Origin: Bacillota bacterium
GTDB taxonomy: Bacteria > Bacillota > Clostridia > Acetivibrionales > DSM-1351
DNA length: 64,000 nt
Reading direction: 5' to 3'
Assembly: GCA_023416275.1 (NCBI GenBank)
Contig: JAEZIB010000091.1
Coordinates: forward strand, 1 to 64,000
This document shows positions 46,401 to 54,892 of this stretch, piece after piece. The position numbers were made by a program, and so were the translations under genes. Under the pieces are notes generated by a model, which did not search any database, had not been told where the DNA came from, and was given only the letters and a program-made list of their open reading frames with translations. The stretch's first letter is position 1; each line of letters starts with the position of its first letter.

Positions 46401-49190
46401 AGCGGTAATCCATTCAAGCAAATTTTTCTTAGTAATCAACACCCTATATAGAGTCTTAACGATAGCATTAGTCATTAAATATGCCTGATAGGGCGCAAAT
46501 GCCAGCAGCAAACCAATTTGTACCAATATACCGCTAAATCCTGTCAAAACAACAGTTCTTCTTTTTGTAATGTAAACTTTGTAGTCACATCCAAATATTA
46601 TGTGTACAAAATAGCCCACAACAGGTGAGCATACCGCGATAAAAGCCAACCAAATCCACGCATTAATGCTATTTCTGAGCAAAGCCAGGCTCAATAATAA
46701 TACAATAATTATTGTTGGATAGAGCATACTTCTCCTAAGATTATCAAACATTTTCCATCTTGATAATTTTGTAACAGGAGTTTTTCCAAATATCCAATGC
46801 AATAACTGCCAATCCCCTCTTGTCCAGCGGTGCAGTCTCATCATAAAGGAGTTGTACTTAGCCGGATACCCATCTATCAGCTCAATGTCAGTGACAAGAC
46901 CTGTCCTCAAATAACTGCCCTCCAGCAGGTCATGGCTAAGAATGGTATTTTCAGGGATCACCTTGTCCAGTGCCTTTTGAAAAATATCAACCTCATATAT
47001 ACCTTTTCCTGTAAATATACCTTCTCCAAAAGTATCTTGATAAACATCAGAAACTGTAGTAGTGTATGGATCTATTCCCCCTTGTCCAGCAAACACCTTA
47101 GTGAAATATGATGCATTGGCACTTTCAATGTTTACATCAATTCTAGGCTGAAGTATTCCATAACCAGCTGTGACAATACCCTTCTCGGCATCAAAAACGG
47201 CTCTGTTTAAGGGATGAGCTATTGTACCCACCAGCTGCGTCGCCGTTTCAAGAGGCAATTGTGTATCTGCATCTAGTGTAATAACATATTTTATATACGG
47301 TAAATTGCTTACATCAGCACTGTTAAAAACATAGCTTGTAGTTCTATCTCCCCGAAGCATTCTATTAAATTCAATAATTGCTCCTCTTTTCCGTTCCCAT
47401 CCCAGCCATTTATTTTGTTGCTTATTAAACTGTCTTGCTCGGCAGAATAGAAAGAAAATATCATTTCCATCAGTTGTATATTTTCTGTTAAGCTCTTCGA
47501 TTCTTCTTAAAGCCGCATCAACTATGGCTCTGTCATCTGATGAGGTTTCTTCATTGCAGTCCTTAAAGTCCCCAACCAGAGAGAAATAAATATTGTCGCT
47601 TTTATTTGCCAAATAGAAAACTTCAAGGTTATCAATCAAGTCAAGAGTTCTTTTAACGTTAGGAACTAGAGTCGGTACTATTACCATTGTAGACAGCTCC
47701 TGAGGTATTCCTTTCTTTAGCTCCAACTTAGGCAGCCTTGCAGGTTTTACTAAGCTCCCCAAGCTGCTATTAGTTATGGATATAACTATCTCACTGGCAG
47801 GAATCAAACCAACTATTCCTATGATAACACAAAATATGTCTGCTGTATTTGTTTCTCTTTTAAAGCTATATATCAACGGAATAAGAACAATTATTATAGA
47901 AAATATGATAATTGCAGAAATATATAAATTAACAGAATATTTTTCATTCAGTTTTTTATATCTAATTACATTCTTTGATGTTGAATTCAAGCTTTCAAAC
48001 AGCGACTTTTGCCCTTTCCCAATGAGATAATATCCTATATGGTCAGCAGATGGCTCTTGATTGCCCAAATTATAAGCCTCTTCAGCAAGCCCATAACATA
48101 ATCTTGCAACATGAATCTCTGTAGTTTTAAATTTATCAGCCAACTTTGTAATAGTGTTTCTGTACTGATTTCTTGAATTGAAATCCATTTTAGAATATAT
48201 ATTACATGGGTCTTGCTTTAATATTCTCTCTACCTCACTTAAGTCTTCAAAAAGCACTGTACTGTCAAAGCCTGATAGGGTACGCAAACTATTTATTACA
48301 TTCCCAATAGATACCTGAGTTACTGCCTGGTTCAAATGGTCAATTGAAATAAAGCTGTCGGTAGTTGTACTCTTTTGAGCAAGAATACCATCTATACATT
48401 TTATCATCCAAAGAGTTTTTGAGCCCTTTTTTCTTAATTTTTTTATCAAATATTCCACAAATGCAGGTGTTATATCATCAAGTGCTTCAATCTGTGAATT
48501 AAAATTTTCACAGTTATCATTTGCTTGGTTATTATCGTTAATAATATCAAGCATCTGCTCTGCTTTGTGCCAATCCTGATGAGTTGAATTCATTTTCTCA
48601 CATACAACCCACAGCTTTTCAAATAAAGCTGCTTTAACCATCAAAGTCAACATCCATAGCTCTTCTATTGATAAAAAATTATATCTCTGATAGGCAAATA
48701 TAAAGTCCCTTATGACCTTCTCATTAGCGTTTCCATCAATATGGGATACAATCTCAATAGCTATTGTATATATTCTAGGAAAACCTGAATATATTCCTTC
48801 AGTTATTACTGGCAGTGCTTTTCTTACGTCACATAATTCTCTGACTATAATACTTTTCTGCTCCTCAATTATATAGAAATTGTCCAGTAGCCACTCTGCT
48901 GCTGGTGGTATGGGAAATCCAACTGAAGCATCTTCATTAAAACTTTTGTAGGTTAAGAAAATGTCCTGAAACTTTGACTCAATTCTTCTAGTTATTCTTT
49001 TCATTGCATATTTACGCTTTGTTGTCTCCTGAACCTTTGCCAAGCTCTCAGCATGTCTCTCTAACTCATCCGAAGACAGTACAATATCCTCAATCTGAAA
49101 CTGGAATTTTTGAAGATTCCTAACCCATATCATAATCATAGACATTAATGCAACAGCCAAAATTATTATTAAAAATAGATATATATTCAT
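40434..49190 (-). CDS. Cyclic beta-1,2-glucan synthase-like protein (GT84-GH94)
   Basis: 2918 residues. N-terminal membrane segment, then a long cytoplasmic part and a second membrane pair near 420-480. A GT84 glycosyltransferase domain follows with DADTQLP near residue 640 and the RWTRGDWQLLHW motif near 790. Several membrane segments (about 810-1010) lead to a glucoamylase-like middle domain (WFYFDEFAGSGENYLPADNYQ, near 1025) that in Thermoanaerobacter CGS cyclises the chain. The C-terminal half contains tandem GH94-associated domains and a GH94 catalytic domain with GGDWNDGMN near 2600. Full length, no frameshift. It would make cyclic beta-1,2-glucan, known mainly from Gram-negatives. A palindrome lies in its divergent promoter region. 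Confidence 0.85.
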   Translation of the reverse strand: MNIYLFLIIILAVALMSMIMIWVRNLQKFQFQIEDIVLSSDELERHAESLAKVQETTKRKYAMKRITRRIESKFQDIFLTYKSFNEDASVGFPIPPAAEWLLDNFYIIEEQKSIIVRELCDVRKALPVITEGIYSGFPRIYTIAIEIVSHIDGNANEKVIRDFIFAYQRYNFLSIEELWMLTLMVKAALFEKLWVVCEKMNSTHQDWHKAEQMLDIINDNNQANDNCENFNSQIEALDDITPAFVEYLIKKLRKKGSKTLWMIKCIDGILAQKSTTTDSFISIDHLNQAVTQVSIGNVINSLRTLSGFDSTVLFEDLSEVERILKQDPCNIYSKMDFNSRNQYRNTITKLADKFKTTEIHVARLCYGLAEEAYNLGNQEPSADHIGYYLIGKGQKSLFESLNSTSKNVIRYKKLNEKYSVNLYISAIIIFSIIIVLIPLIYSFKRETNTADIFCVIIGIVGLIPASEIVISITNSSLGSLVKPARLPKLELKKGIPQELSTMVIVPTLVPNVKRTLDLIDNLEVFYLANKSDNIYFSLVGDFKDCNEETSSDDRAIVDAALRRIEELNRKYTTDGNDIFFLFCRARQFNKQQNKWLGWERKRGAIIEFNRMLRGDRTTSYVFNSADVSNLPYIKYVITLDADTQLPLETATQLVGTIAHPLNRAVFDAEKGIVTAGYGILQPRIDVNIESANASYFTKVFAGQGGIDPYTTTVSDVYQDTFGEGIFTGKGIYEVDIFQKALDKVIPENTILSHDLLEGSYLRTGLVTDIELIDGYPAKYNSFMMRLHRWTRGDWQLLHWIFGKTPVTKLSRWKMFDNLRRSMLYPTIIIVLLLSLALLRNSINAWIWLAFIAVCSPVVGYFVHIIFGCDYKVYITKRRTVVLTGFSGILVQIGLLLAFAPYQAYLMTNAIVKTLYRVLITKKNLLEWITAADMELALKNDLNSYYRRMWFSPALGASVLIVCIFLAKGYLWLGVVAFILWLFAPAIAHFISKPLSSSNSALSKETLKEFRLLSRKTWFYFDEFAGSGENYLPADNYQEEPYKGAAHRTSPTNIGLLLVSNLAARDMGYINTVDLLDRIENTITTVEKLEKWNGHLFNWYNTTNLEILRPKFVSTVDSGNFVGYLMVLNEGFKEYRNKPIYDETIIEGIFDLLELCNWEIDMDKPYFDMVRLKNIAQKNNNSDTSVEVKTVNVKAEAVKNSDTRTEKEEAAQSIKTKYKMLFSEISEALNALINKNKLGYFTRKLVYQVNMYHSLLEKYNDRVFNSLNEVPEKSQQLEKLQNRIQALIDNMRFKCLFDDNRSLFTIGFNVEEGHPTKCYYDLFASEARQTSLIAIAKGEVSKQHWFKLGRKLVNIGENTGLVSWTGTMFEYLMPRLLIKCYPNTLIERTYKAVVKAQINYGLSKNTPWGISESCFYAFDIALNYQYRAFGVPSLGLKRGLVNDLVIAPYATIMAIDIEPEQCSNNIERLRNLGAEGQFGLYEAVDFTDSRLKTEQKCAVVKSYMVHHQGMSMLAFVNFFKDNIMQRRFHVIPEIKAVDALIQEKYPASVFVAKDCKEQPMFSVRKRADDEEIVIRSYSNTSPIPNMHLLTNGNYNLVLTDKGSGYGRCNSMAVYRWINDYMQSSGAFIYVRNVNSNEYWSTTYSPVNTEPEAYKVIFAPHKAEYIRREGNIETNTEVLISTEDNAEIRKVTIFNHSTSKRVIELTSYMEIVLSQPEADAAHPAFSKLFVKTEYVEQHNGLLAMRRKRDDVKQTVWGYHTVSTDGNIQGKVEYETNRMNFIGRNRSLAFPNAMEPDQPLSNSVGAVLDPIFSLRIRVCVEPGESAVVNFCIGTCDTRKNAIEMLEKYCDTSAAERVNEMAWTRSIVEAGFLNVSSSDERAYLKLLPRILYGMDRTECAEYIINNTLSQSELWPFGISGDVPIILVTIGDRDSFEEIQWALKLHDYLRLKGVTFDLVVLVTEEETYNQPIFEMVKDMAVSGRSYEHIDRRGGIFIRKAQQMSLEQRCLLFTCAKIIIDADKGISDFLDEDEITSGSLEGIPEMALNRKLDDISDRISNRNTYGSSAISAEAIKIAVNTQSNSTMQKVQEANKPEYSEEITLHRKNDKMLHEETVEDEYISDIAENLKFFNGIGGFTNDGNEYVICLKAGVTTPAPWANIIANDKFGFICTESGGGYTWHQNSSQNKLTSWGNDPVSDTPSEIIYLHNKNNDAIWSCTPLPVRERDPYVIRHGFGYTSFLHKSHGLEQELLQFAAVDNPIKLSIVKLKNITDKEINIDVAYYFRPVLGVEVSQTSPYIITSFDEELRTLFMENVYSADFRGLKAFLSCSEESVTYTGQRMDFIGDNMDLTEPSGMRNTLNGKVGAGIDACAVIKTTVGIMPEESKQVVFLFGQEEAEKTHEIIQKFRDNNFAHVEFKRVKESWHEKLKQIQVNTSDSAMNILLNGWLQYQVLSSRVFARTGFYQAGGAVGFRDQLQDVMSVVYTMPQITKKQILLHCRHQFIEGDVQHWWHEQKNNGIRTRYSDDLLWLPYVTCDYLYSTGDYKILNISENYIQSELLRDNEHERYEVATVSEAKGTVYEHCIRAIDKSLKFGAHGIPLMGGGDWNDGMNLIGAHGKGESVWLGWFLYCVLQKMIPICTHMGDIERANQYRAHATQIIEAIEKEAWDGSWYRRAYFDDGTPLGSIQNDEGKIDSLSQSWAAISAAAKASRVEEAMSALEKYLIDRKNGLIKLLTPPFYDSELNPGYIKGYLPGVRENGGQYSHAATWVIYAYTQLGNGEKAWELFNMINPINHARTDMECITYKVEPYVMAADVYAVSPNEGRGGWTWYTGAAGWMYRIGMEHILGIKKQGNYLKIAPCIPKMTKEYSVKYVFGGSVYDIKIINNSSKNTGITQIKIDDRTVESNTIELIDDGKTHRLEAYM

Positions 49191-49309
49191 ATGTATTCAC
49201 CATTTTTATCAAATTTTTTAAAACAAAAAATACTAAACAACAATAAATAGCTTGCCCAATTTATTGAAAGTTTAGTACTTTTTTATTTAAAATTTTAAAC
49301 AATATTTTA

Positions 49310-49327
49310 CGCTATACATCTATAGCG
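49310..49327. promoter_or_regulatory. Palindromic operator candidate between glucan synthase and MCP genes
   Basis: CGCTATA (49310-49316), CATC, TATAGCG (49321-49327): a perfect 7-bp inverted repeat in the divergent intergenic region, a few bases before a TTATAAT -10-like box. Possible operator for either gene. Confidence 0.4.
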
Positions 49328-49376
49328 AATTTTGTTATAATTAGTCGAAAGCAGATAGCAAAATCAAGATTAATAC

Positions 49377-49412
49377 TTACTTTTCCCAGTTGAAAATTGT
49401 AGGTATAGGAGA
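49377..49412 (+). repeat. Family 1 partial copy (F)
   Basis: TACTTTTCCCAGTTGAAAAT then TGTAGGTATAGGAGA: a left-end half copy lacking an obvious right end. Confidence 0.5.
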
Positions 49413-49467
49413 CTCATTAGTATGAATAACCAACAACTACCAAACTACTATTTAGGAGATTAATACT

Positions 49468-50928
49468 ATGGAAATTGTACAAAATCATTTAAGAAAAGTA
49501 AATAAGGTTATGACAGGTATTCTATTATTATTTGCTGCAATTGTTTTCTATTTTACATTTTCATCAAAAATGGGATATTTAATTGTTCTAGCAACAACTT
49601 TTTTACTTATAGCCATATTTGCTGGTATATCAGTATATAAAAAGGTATTTAACCTTCTAACAGCCTATATTGTTACACTTGCCACTAGTTTTGTAATTTT
49701 GTTTCTTATTTACCAATCGGATTCTACGTTTTTGATATTTCTTCCCATCAGCATTGCAGCTTTATATTTGAACCAAAAGTTATTTATAATATGTGCTGCC
49801 TCCATAAATATTGGCTTCATTGTAGAACTATCTTTATTAAACAATAGTAATACTGATTACAAAACACTGTTTTTTATTGATTTGATTATAATGGTATTAT
49901 TTTTTGTCACAAAGTGGGGTACTGATATTATAAAAGGATTAGCTGATGAGAGCATTAGGTCAAAGGACTCTTTATCTAAACTAGAGAGTACTCTATCAGC
50001 TATAAAGTTAAATACATCTACATTAAATGCACACATTAAAAACTGTGATTCTCATCTTGAGGCAGTAAAAGATACAAGCAACGGAATGAAAACAACGGTG
50101 CAGGAAGTAGCAAAAGGGATAGTTTCCCAGACAGAAAGTATAACCAACATAAGTCAGATGATGAATGCTGCAAATGAAAAAGTTATAGAAACACAAAAGT
50201 TTTCCAAACTGTTAGGAAATACTTCTGCAAAATCAAATCAAGTTGTAGTGGATAGTTCTGAAAAAATTGGACAAATGGGCAAACAAATGCAGATTATCAA
50301 CAATGCAGTGTCCGAATCGGTAATTACTGTCCGTGAGTTGCAGATGAATATGTCCGAAATAGATAGCTTTCTTTCAAGTATAAGCCAAATTGCAGAACAA
50401 ACTAACCTGCTGGCCTTGAATGCAGCAATAGAATCAGCTAGAGCTGGTGAGTCTGGAAAAGGTTTTGCTGTAGTAGCAGATGAAGTACGTAAACTTGCAG
50501 AGCAAAGTACAAATACAGTGAAGCAGATAAACCAGATTATAGAGCATATAAATAACAAGACAAATAACGTATTAGATAAAGTACAAAATGGAGATGCTGC
50601 AGTTAAAGAAGGAGAACTTATTGTCAATGAGGTGAATGAGAGTTTTGTTAATATGCAATCGTCTTTTAAAGAAATGGATAGTTATATAGCCAGCGAATTA
50701 GAGATGATTGATAGTACTACTTCGATTTTTGCCACTATAAGCCAAGAGGCAGATAGTGTGGCAACTATTTCAGAAGAGCACTCTGCTGCTACTCAAGAAA
50801 TGCTTGCTGCTATGGATGAACAGAATGCAAGCATCGAAAGCACCTATGACTTCATGCAGGAAATAAGCCTATCCAGCTTAAACCTACAAGGGATCGTTGA
50901 AAATCATCAATCTGATACCAAAAACTAG
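49468..50928 (+). CDS. Methyl-accepting chemotaxis protein without a ligand domain
   Basis: 486 residues. The N-terminal 165 residues hold about six hydrophobic segments ([97 protein letters not shown]) with no extracellular or PAS sensor domain and no HAMP. The MCP signalling domain follows ([27 protein letters not shown]). Such receptors may sense membrane or redox state. Start is preceded by AGGAG. It lies divergent to the glucan synthase-like gene; terminator at 51022. Confidence 0.9.
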   Translation: MEIVQNHLRKVNKVMTGILLLFAAIVFYFTFSSKMGYLIVLATTFLLIAIFAGISVYKKVFNLLTAYIVTLATSFVILFLIYQSDSTFLIFLPISIAALYLNQKLFIICAASINIGFIVELSLLNNSNTDYKTLFFIDLIIMVLFFVTKWGTDIIKGLADESIRSKDSLSKLESTLSAIKLNTSTLNAHIKNCDSHLEAVKDTSNGMKTTVQEVAKGIVSQTESITNISQMMNAANEKVIETQKFSKLLGNTSAKSNQVVVDSSEKIGQMGKQMQIINNAVSESVITVRELQMNMSEIDSFLSSISQIAEQTNLLALNAAIESARAGESGKGFAVVADEVRKLAEQSTNTVKQINQIIEHINNKTNNVLDKVQNGDAAVKEGELIVNEVNESFVNMQSSFKEMDSYIASELEMIDSTTSIFATISQEADSVATISEEHSAATQEMLAAMDEQNASIESTYDFMQEISLSSLNLQGIVENHQSDTKN

Positions 50929-51021
50929 AGTACTGGCCTATGAGTATTTAAGGAGCTATTATAAAGCTTTAAAATAGTACTGGTATTATTTTATATTATT
51001 CCATAATGGTTTAGCAAACCT

Positions 51022-51063
51022 ATTAAGAAGCCCATAAGATTAATATCTGATGGGCTTCTTAAT
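51022..51063 (+). terminator. Terminator of the MCP gene
   Basis: ATTAAGAAGCCCAT (51022-51035) pairs perfectly with ATGGGCTTCTTAAT (51050-51063), followed by TTTCAATATTTT. Confidence 0.85.
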
Positions 51064-51120
51064 TTTCAATATTTTATAGCAAAAGCTAGCCCCTATTACT
51101 GCCAAGGTTAATTTATATTA

Positions 51121-51165
51121 TCAACTTTCGCAGTTGATAATTGTAGATGTGGGAAACTTATTATG
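51121..51165 (+). repeat. Family 1 half copy (G)
   Basis: TCAACTTTCGCAGTTGATAAT then TGTAGATGTGGGAAA: the best-preserved left end; no clear right end before the next gene's stop at 51173. Confidence 0.6.
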
Positions 51166-51172
51166 TGCAAAT

Positions 51173-54100
51173 TTAAAAGCCTGCTAAGCCAGATACTTTT
51201 GTTGGCTTGGTAATAATCTTTGCACCTTTGATTCCGAGCTTTCCATAAGTATTATTTCCCCATGCAAACGTTTCGCTATCTGATGTAAAGGCAAAAACTG
51301 AATTACCTTTTACTATAATATTAGTAACATTAGTAAGCCCTGAAATTTTGACAGGTTTAGTAGTTGTTTTTGTGTTTCCAATACCTAGTTGACCGTAATT
51401 GTTGTATCCCCAGGAGTAAACGTCTCCGTATACAGTAATGGCATAGACTGAATAATCGTCGTTTACGACTATTTGACACACATCGGACAAACCATTTATT
51501 TTTGTTGGTGTAGTTGTAGCCTTAGTATTTCCCAATCCAAGCTGACCGCAGTTATTGTACCCCCAGGAATATACTTCTCCAAACGCTGTAATAGCATATG
51601 AACTGGATTTACTCATTACAATGTCAACTACACTTGGAATATCTGATAAATCCATATCATCTGATGGGATTTCGGTTGTAGGATTATCAGTTGAATTTAT
51701 ATTGCTAACAGTAAATGTCTTTATAACCTTACTTCCACTTGCATCTTCAATATATACTGTATAAGTCCCATTTGCGTTAATAGAAAATGAATTATCTGTA
51801 AAATCTGTTCCGCCGGTTTTAAAATAATCTACATCTTTAGTTCCACTTGACCATTTCATTGCAGATATTGTAGTACTTCCTGATATGTTAATTATTATTG
51901 TTACATTTGAACCATCGTTGGCTACTATGTTTACCGGTGTAACTGCTATATCAGAACTTGTACTGATATTTGAGACAGTAACAGGTATTGTTTTTGTATT
52001 TCCTGCGTTATCAATAATAGCAAAATTATATACACCATTTGCAGAAACAGTGTAAGTTACAGAAGCTGCTGTAACTACCGACCCATTCGGCAAAATAATT
52101 GAATTTACCCCACTGCCTTCATCAGTACCCACTAAGCTGATTGTAACTGAACCTGCTGTAATTGCTGTTGTTGACAAGGTATATGTCCCTGTAGGCTTAT
52201 TTTGATCTAGCATAGGAACTAATGTAGGAACTTCTACTGATAATACTGTGTTATTGCCGGATTTATCTGTAATTACAAATTTATATGTTCCAGTTGCCTT
52301 AACCGTGTAAACAGCAGTTGTTGCATTGACAATAGTGGTATCTGGCATTGTAATGGATTTTACACCACTGTTATCATCACTTGCATATATTTTAATTGTA
52401 ACTGAACCTGCTTCAGTGGGTGACAGTGTATAAGCAGCCGATGGTGCCGTAACATCAAGAGTGCTTCCAGCTATATTAGTTACAGGAACGGATATTGGTG
52501 CGGTGTTTCCTGCATTGTCTGTCACAATAAATTTATAAGTACCATTTGCACTTACTGTATATGTTGCACTTGAAGCGAATACAATTGTATTATCTGGAAG
52601 TGTAATGGACTTGATACCACTGCCGTCATCTGCTGCATTGAAATAAATAGTAACAGGACCTGCAGTGGACGCTATTGTTGATAATGTATAAGTACCGGAG
52701 GGTGCAGTAATATCTACAGTTTGAGAGATAATATTTGATACTATTACTGAAACTATTGCGGTATTGCCAGAATTATCTGTGACAATAAAGTTGTAAGTAC
52801 CATTTTCACTTACTGTATATGTTGCACTTGAAGCGGAAACAACTGTATTATCCGGAAGTGTAATGGACTTGATACCACTGCCGTCATCTGCCCCATTGAA
52901 ACAAATAGTAACAGGACCTGCAGTGGACGCTATCGTTGATAATGTATAAGTACCAGACGGTGCAGTAATATCTACAGTTGGCACTACAATATTAGATACT
53001 ATTACCCCAATGGTAGATGTATTTCCAGCATTGTCAGTAACAATAAAGTTATATTTACCGTTTTCATTAACCACATAGGTTGTAGTTGTGGCTTCTACAA
53101 CGGTACCATCAGGATGCGTAATTGACTTAACGCCACTATTGTCATCTGTTGCTGAGAAATTGATTGTAACCTCACCGCTTGTTGATGCTGTTGTTGATAG
53201 AGTATAAGAGCCTGAAGGTGCTATAGCGTCTGTAGTATCTCCATCACCAATTCCATCAAGAACAGGATATCCATTGTTTCGTGTTGCAACAATCTTCCAA
53301 GCTGCACAGCCAGAAAGCTTTAAGCTATATATATTATAGTTTAGAGTCTCCACAAAGGATTTATCCTTCATATCAACATCAGCAAGACCTGATAAAACAC
53401 AGCTACCCGAGTTGCTGGCTACGCCGAGGGAAGTGTTAGGGCTATTTGTATAGCACCAATAGGAATTTGTAATAGTGGGACTTGCCTGTTGATAGCCAGA
53501 AAATCCTCCTGCAGTACTTGTCCCTACTACCTTTCCACTAGAATAGCAATTGATAACTTGAGTATATACCGCTGTTGAAGAAGTATTATACTTTGATTGA
53601 GTGCTTTGTCCTGTAAAACCACCCACATAAGTATTCCCTGTCACATTGCCTGTTGCATAGCAATTAGTTATATTATTATATCTTTTAGCGCTCTGCTCAG
53701 CATATGTTTGATTATATCCTATAAAGCCTCCCACACCAGTTTTTCCATTTACATTGCTTGCCGAATAGCAATTACTGATGTAATTATTTGATGCATTAAC
53801 ATAACGATAACCAATAATTCCGCCTATTTTATCTCCTGTACCGGTAACAGTACCTGTACAATAAGAATTATACATATTGCTGTTATACATATATCCAATT
53901 AAACCACCTATATTAGAAAGACCAGCAACTGTTCCCGATACATGGCAACCTCTAATATTACTGGCATTGGTATTTCCCAGAAGCCCTCCCACATTGCTTC
54001 CAGTACAGTTCAATTGTGAATCAGAATAGCAGTTTGTAATGGTACTGCTAGTTGCAGCCCCGGCGAGGCATCCTATATTGCTACCGCTAGAATAAATTTC

Positions 54101-54511
54101 AGCACTTACTCCAAGATTTGTAATAGTTGCACCGGAAATGCATCCGAACAACCCCACATAAGGAGTGTTTGCATATTTGGATGGACCAACCTTTATTCCT
54201 GTTATTTTATGCCCATTACCATCAAAGTTCCCTTTAAAATTATTAGTTGAGTTACCGATAGGAGTCCATTCTCCATATGTAGAAAGGTCAATGTCATTTG
54301 CAAGCTTATAATACTTGTCCAGTCCAATGCTTGGAATAGAGGCAAGCCTTTCAGCCGTAGTAATAATGAATGGATCTGCTGCTGTTCCCAGACCTTGTAA
54401 TACATCCGCTTTAACAGGTACTGCATTGCAAAAAATAGAAACTACAAGTACTGCTACCATTACTAGTGTTGTAATTACTTTTTTCCTAAACCGATTTTTC
54501 ATCTCTGTCAT
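51173..54511 (-). CDS. Large surface protein: GLUG repeats, Ig-like repeats, three RCC1 blades
   Basis: About 1112 residues. Signal peptide (VITTLVMVAVLVVSIFCNAVPVKA); residues about 60-410 carry GLUG repeats (IGGLIGYMYNSNMYNSYCTG, VGGFIGYNQ, VGGFTGQ); about 430-970 hold five closely related Ig-like repeats of about 80 residues (TAPSGTYTLST ... GIKSITLPDN ... NGTYNFIVTDNAGN) and one diverged; 970-1112 hold three RCC1 blades (VYSWGYNNCGQLGLGN). RCC1 propellers normally have seven blades, so the end looks truncated. Repeats 2 and 3 are nearly identical in DNA, a recent duplication. No sortase, SLH or dockerin anchor. GTG 54512-54514 is an alternative start. Confidence 0.82.
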   Translation of the reverse strand: MTEMKNRFRKKVITTLVMVAVLVVSIFCNAVPVKADVLQGLGTAADPFIITTAERLASIPSIGLDKYYKLANDIDLSTYGEWTPIGNSTNNFKGNFDGNGHKITGIKVGPSKYANTPYVGLFGCISGATITNLGVSAEIYSSGSNIGCLAGAATSSTITNCYSDSQLNCTGSNVGGLLGNTNASNIRGCHVSGTVAGLSNIGGLIGYMYNSNMYNSYCTGTVTGTGDKIGGIIGYRYVNASNNYISNCYSASNVNGKTGVGGFIGYNQTYAEQSAKRYNNITNCYATGNVTGNTYVGGFTGQSTQSKYNTSSTAVYTQVINCYSSGKVVGTSTAGGFSGYQQASPTITNSYWCYTNSPNTSLGVASNSGSCVLSGLADVDMKDKSFVETLNYNIYSLKLSGCAAWKIVATRNNGYPVLDGIGDGDTTDAIAPSGSYTLSTTASTSGEVTINFSATDDNSGVKSITHPDGTVVEATTTTYVVNENGKYNFIVTDNAGNTSTIGVIVSNIVVPTVDITAPSGTYTLSTIASTAGPVTICFNGADDGSGIKSITLPDNTVVSASSATYTVSENGTYNFIVTDNSGNTAIVSVIVSNIISQTVDITAPSGTYTLSTIASTAGPVTIYFNAADDGSGIKSITLPDNTIVFASSATYTVSANGTYKFIVTDNAGNTAPISVPVTNIAGSTLDVTAPSAAYTLSPTEAGSVTIKIYASDDNSGVKSITMPDTTIVNATTAVYTVKATGTYKFVITDKSGNNTVLSVEVPTLVPMLDQNKPTGTYTLSTTAITAGSVTISLVGTDEGSGVNSIILPNGSVVTAASVTYTVSANGVYNFAIIDNAGNTKTIPVTVSNISTSSDIAVTPVNIVANDGSNVTIIINISGSTTISAMKWSSGTKDVDYFKTGGTDFTDNSFSINANGTYTVYIEDASGSKVIKTFTVSNINSTDNPTTEIPSDDMDLSDIPSVVDIVMSKSSSYAITAFGEVYSWGYNNCGQLGLGNTKATTTPTKINGLSDVCQIVVNDDYSVYAITVYGDVYSWGYNNYGQLGIGNTKTTTKPVKISGLTNVTNIIVKGNSVFAFTSDSETFAWGNNTYGKLGIKGAKIITKPTKVSGLAGF

Positions 54512-54892
54512 CACAAAAATACCCCCAATTATTAATTTATGCTACTATTATACTATTTTGTTACATTATGTACAATATTTGTATTTTTCTCCATATTTTA
54601 TCAAATACTTTGGAATAGTGCCAAACAAATACAACATTATTTATAAACAGCTAAATTATATAACCGCATTCCACTTAAATAATACAAAAAATCGATTAAA
54701 ATAAAATCTTAAAGATAATTATTTTAATCGATTCATTTTCGACCAACAAACTAATATTTTACATTTTTTAACATAGGTATATCAACAATTCTTTTAAACA
54801 TACACTAATCTAAACAATACTTCAAAACAACCTTCGGAAATAAAGTTTAACTGTGATCAAAATTATCAACTGAGGAATGACTTATTTGATTT
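54512..54892. other. 381-bp intergenic region
   Basis: Between pflA and the surface protein gene, both minus strand. Holds the pflA terminator (54690-54733). The rest is AT-rich with no coding signal; a family 1 end-like ATTATCAACTG occurs near 54860. Confidence 0.5.
54690..54733 (-). terminator. Terminator of pflA
   Basis: AATCGATTAAAATAA (54690-54704) pairs perfectly with TTATTTTAATCGATT (54719-54733); minus-strand read-out ends in TTTTTTG. Confidence 0.8.

Noticed and set aside
52440..53200. CRISPR-like periodicity
   Set aside because: The repeats are about 240 bp, in frame and encode Ig-like domains; no short repeat-spacer structure exists in the window.
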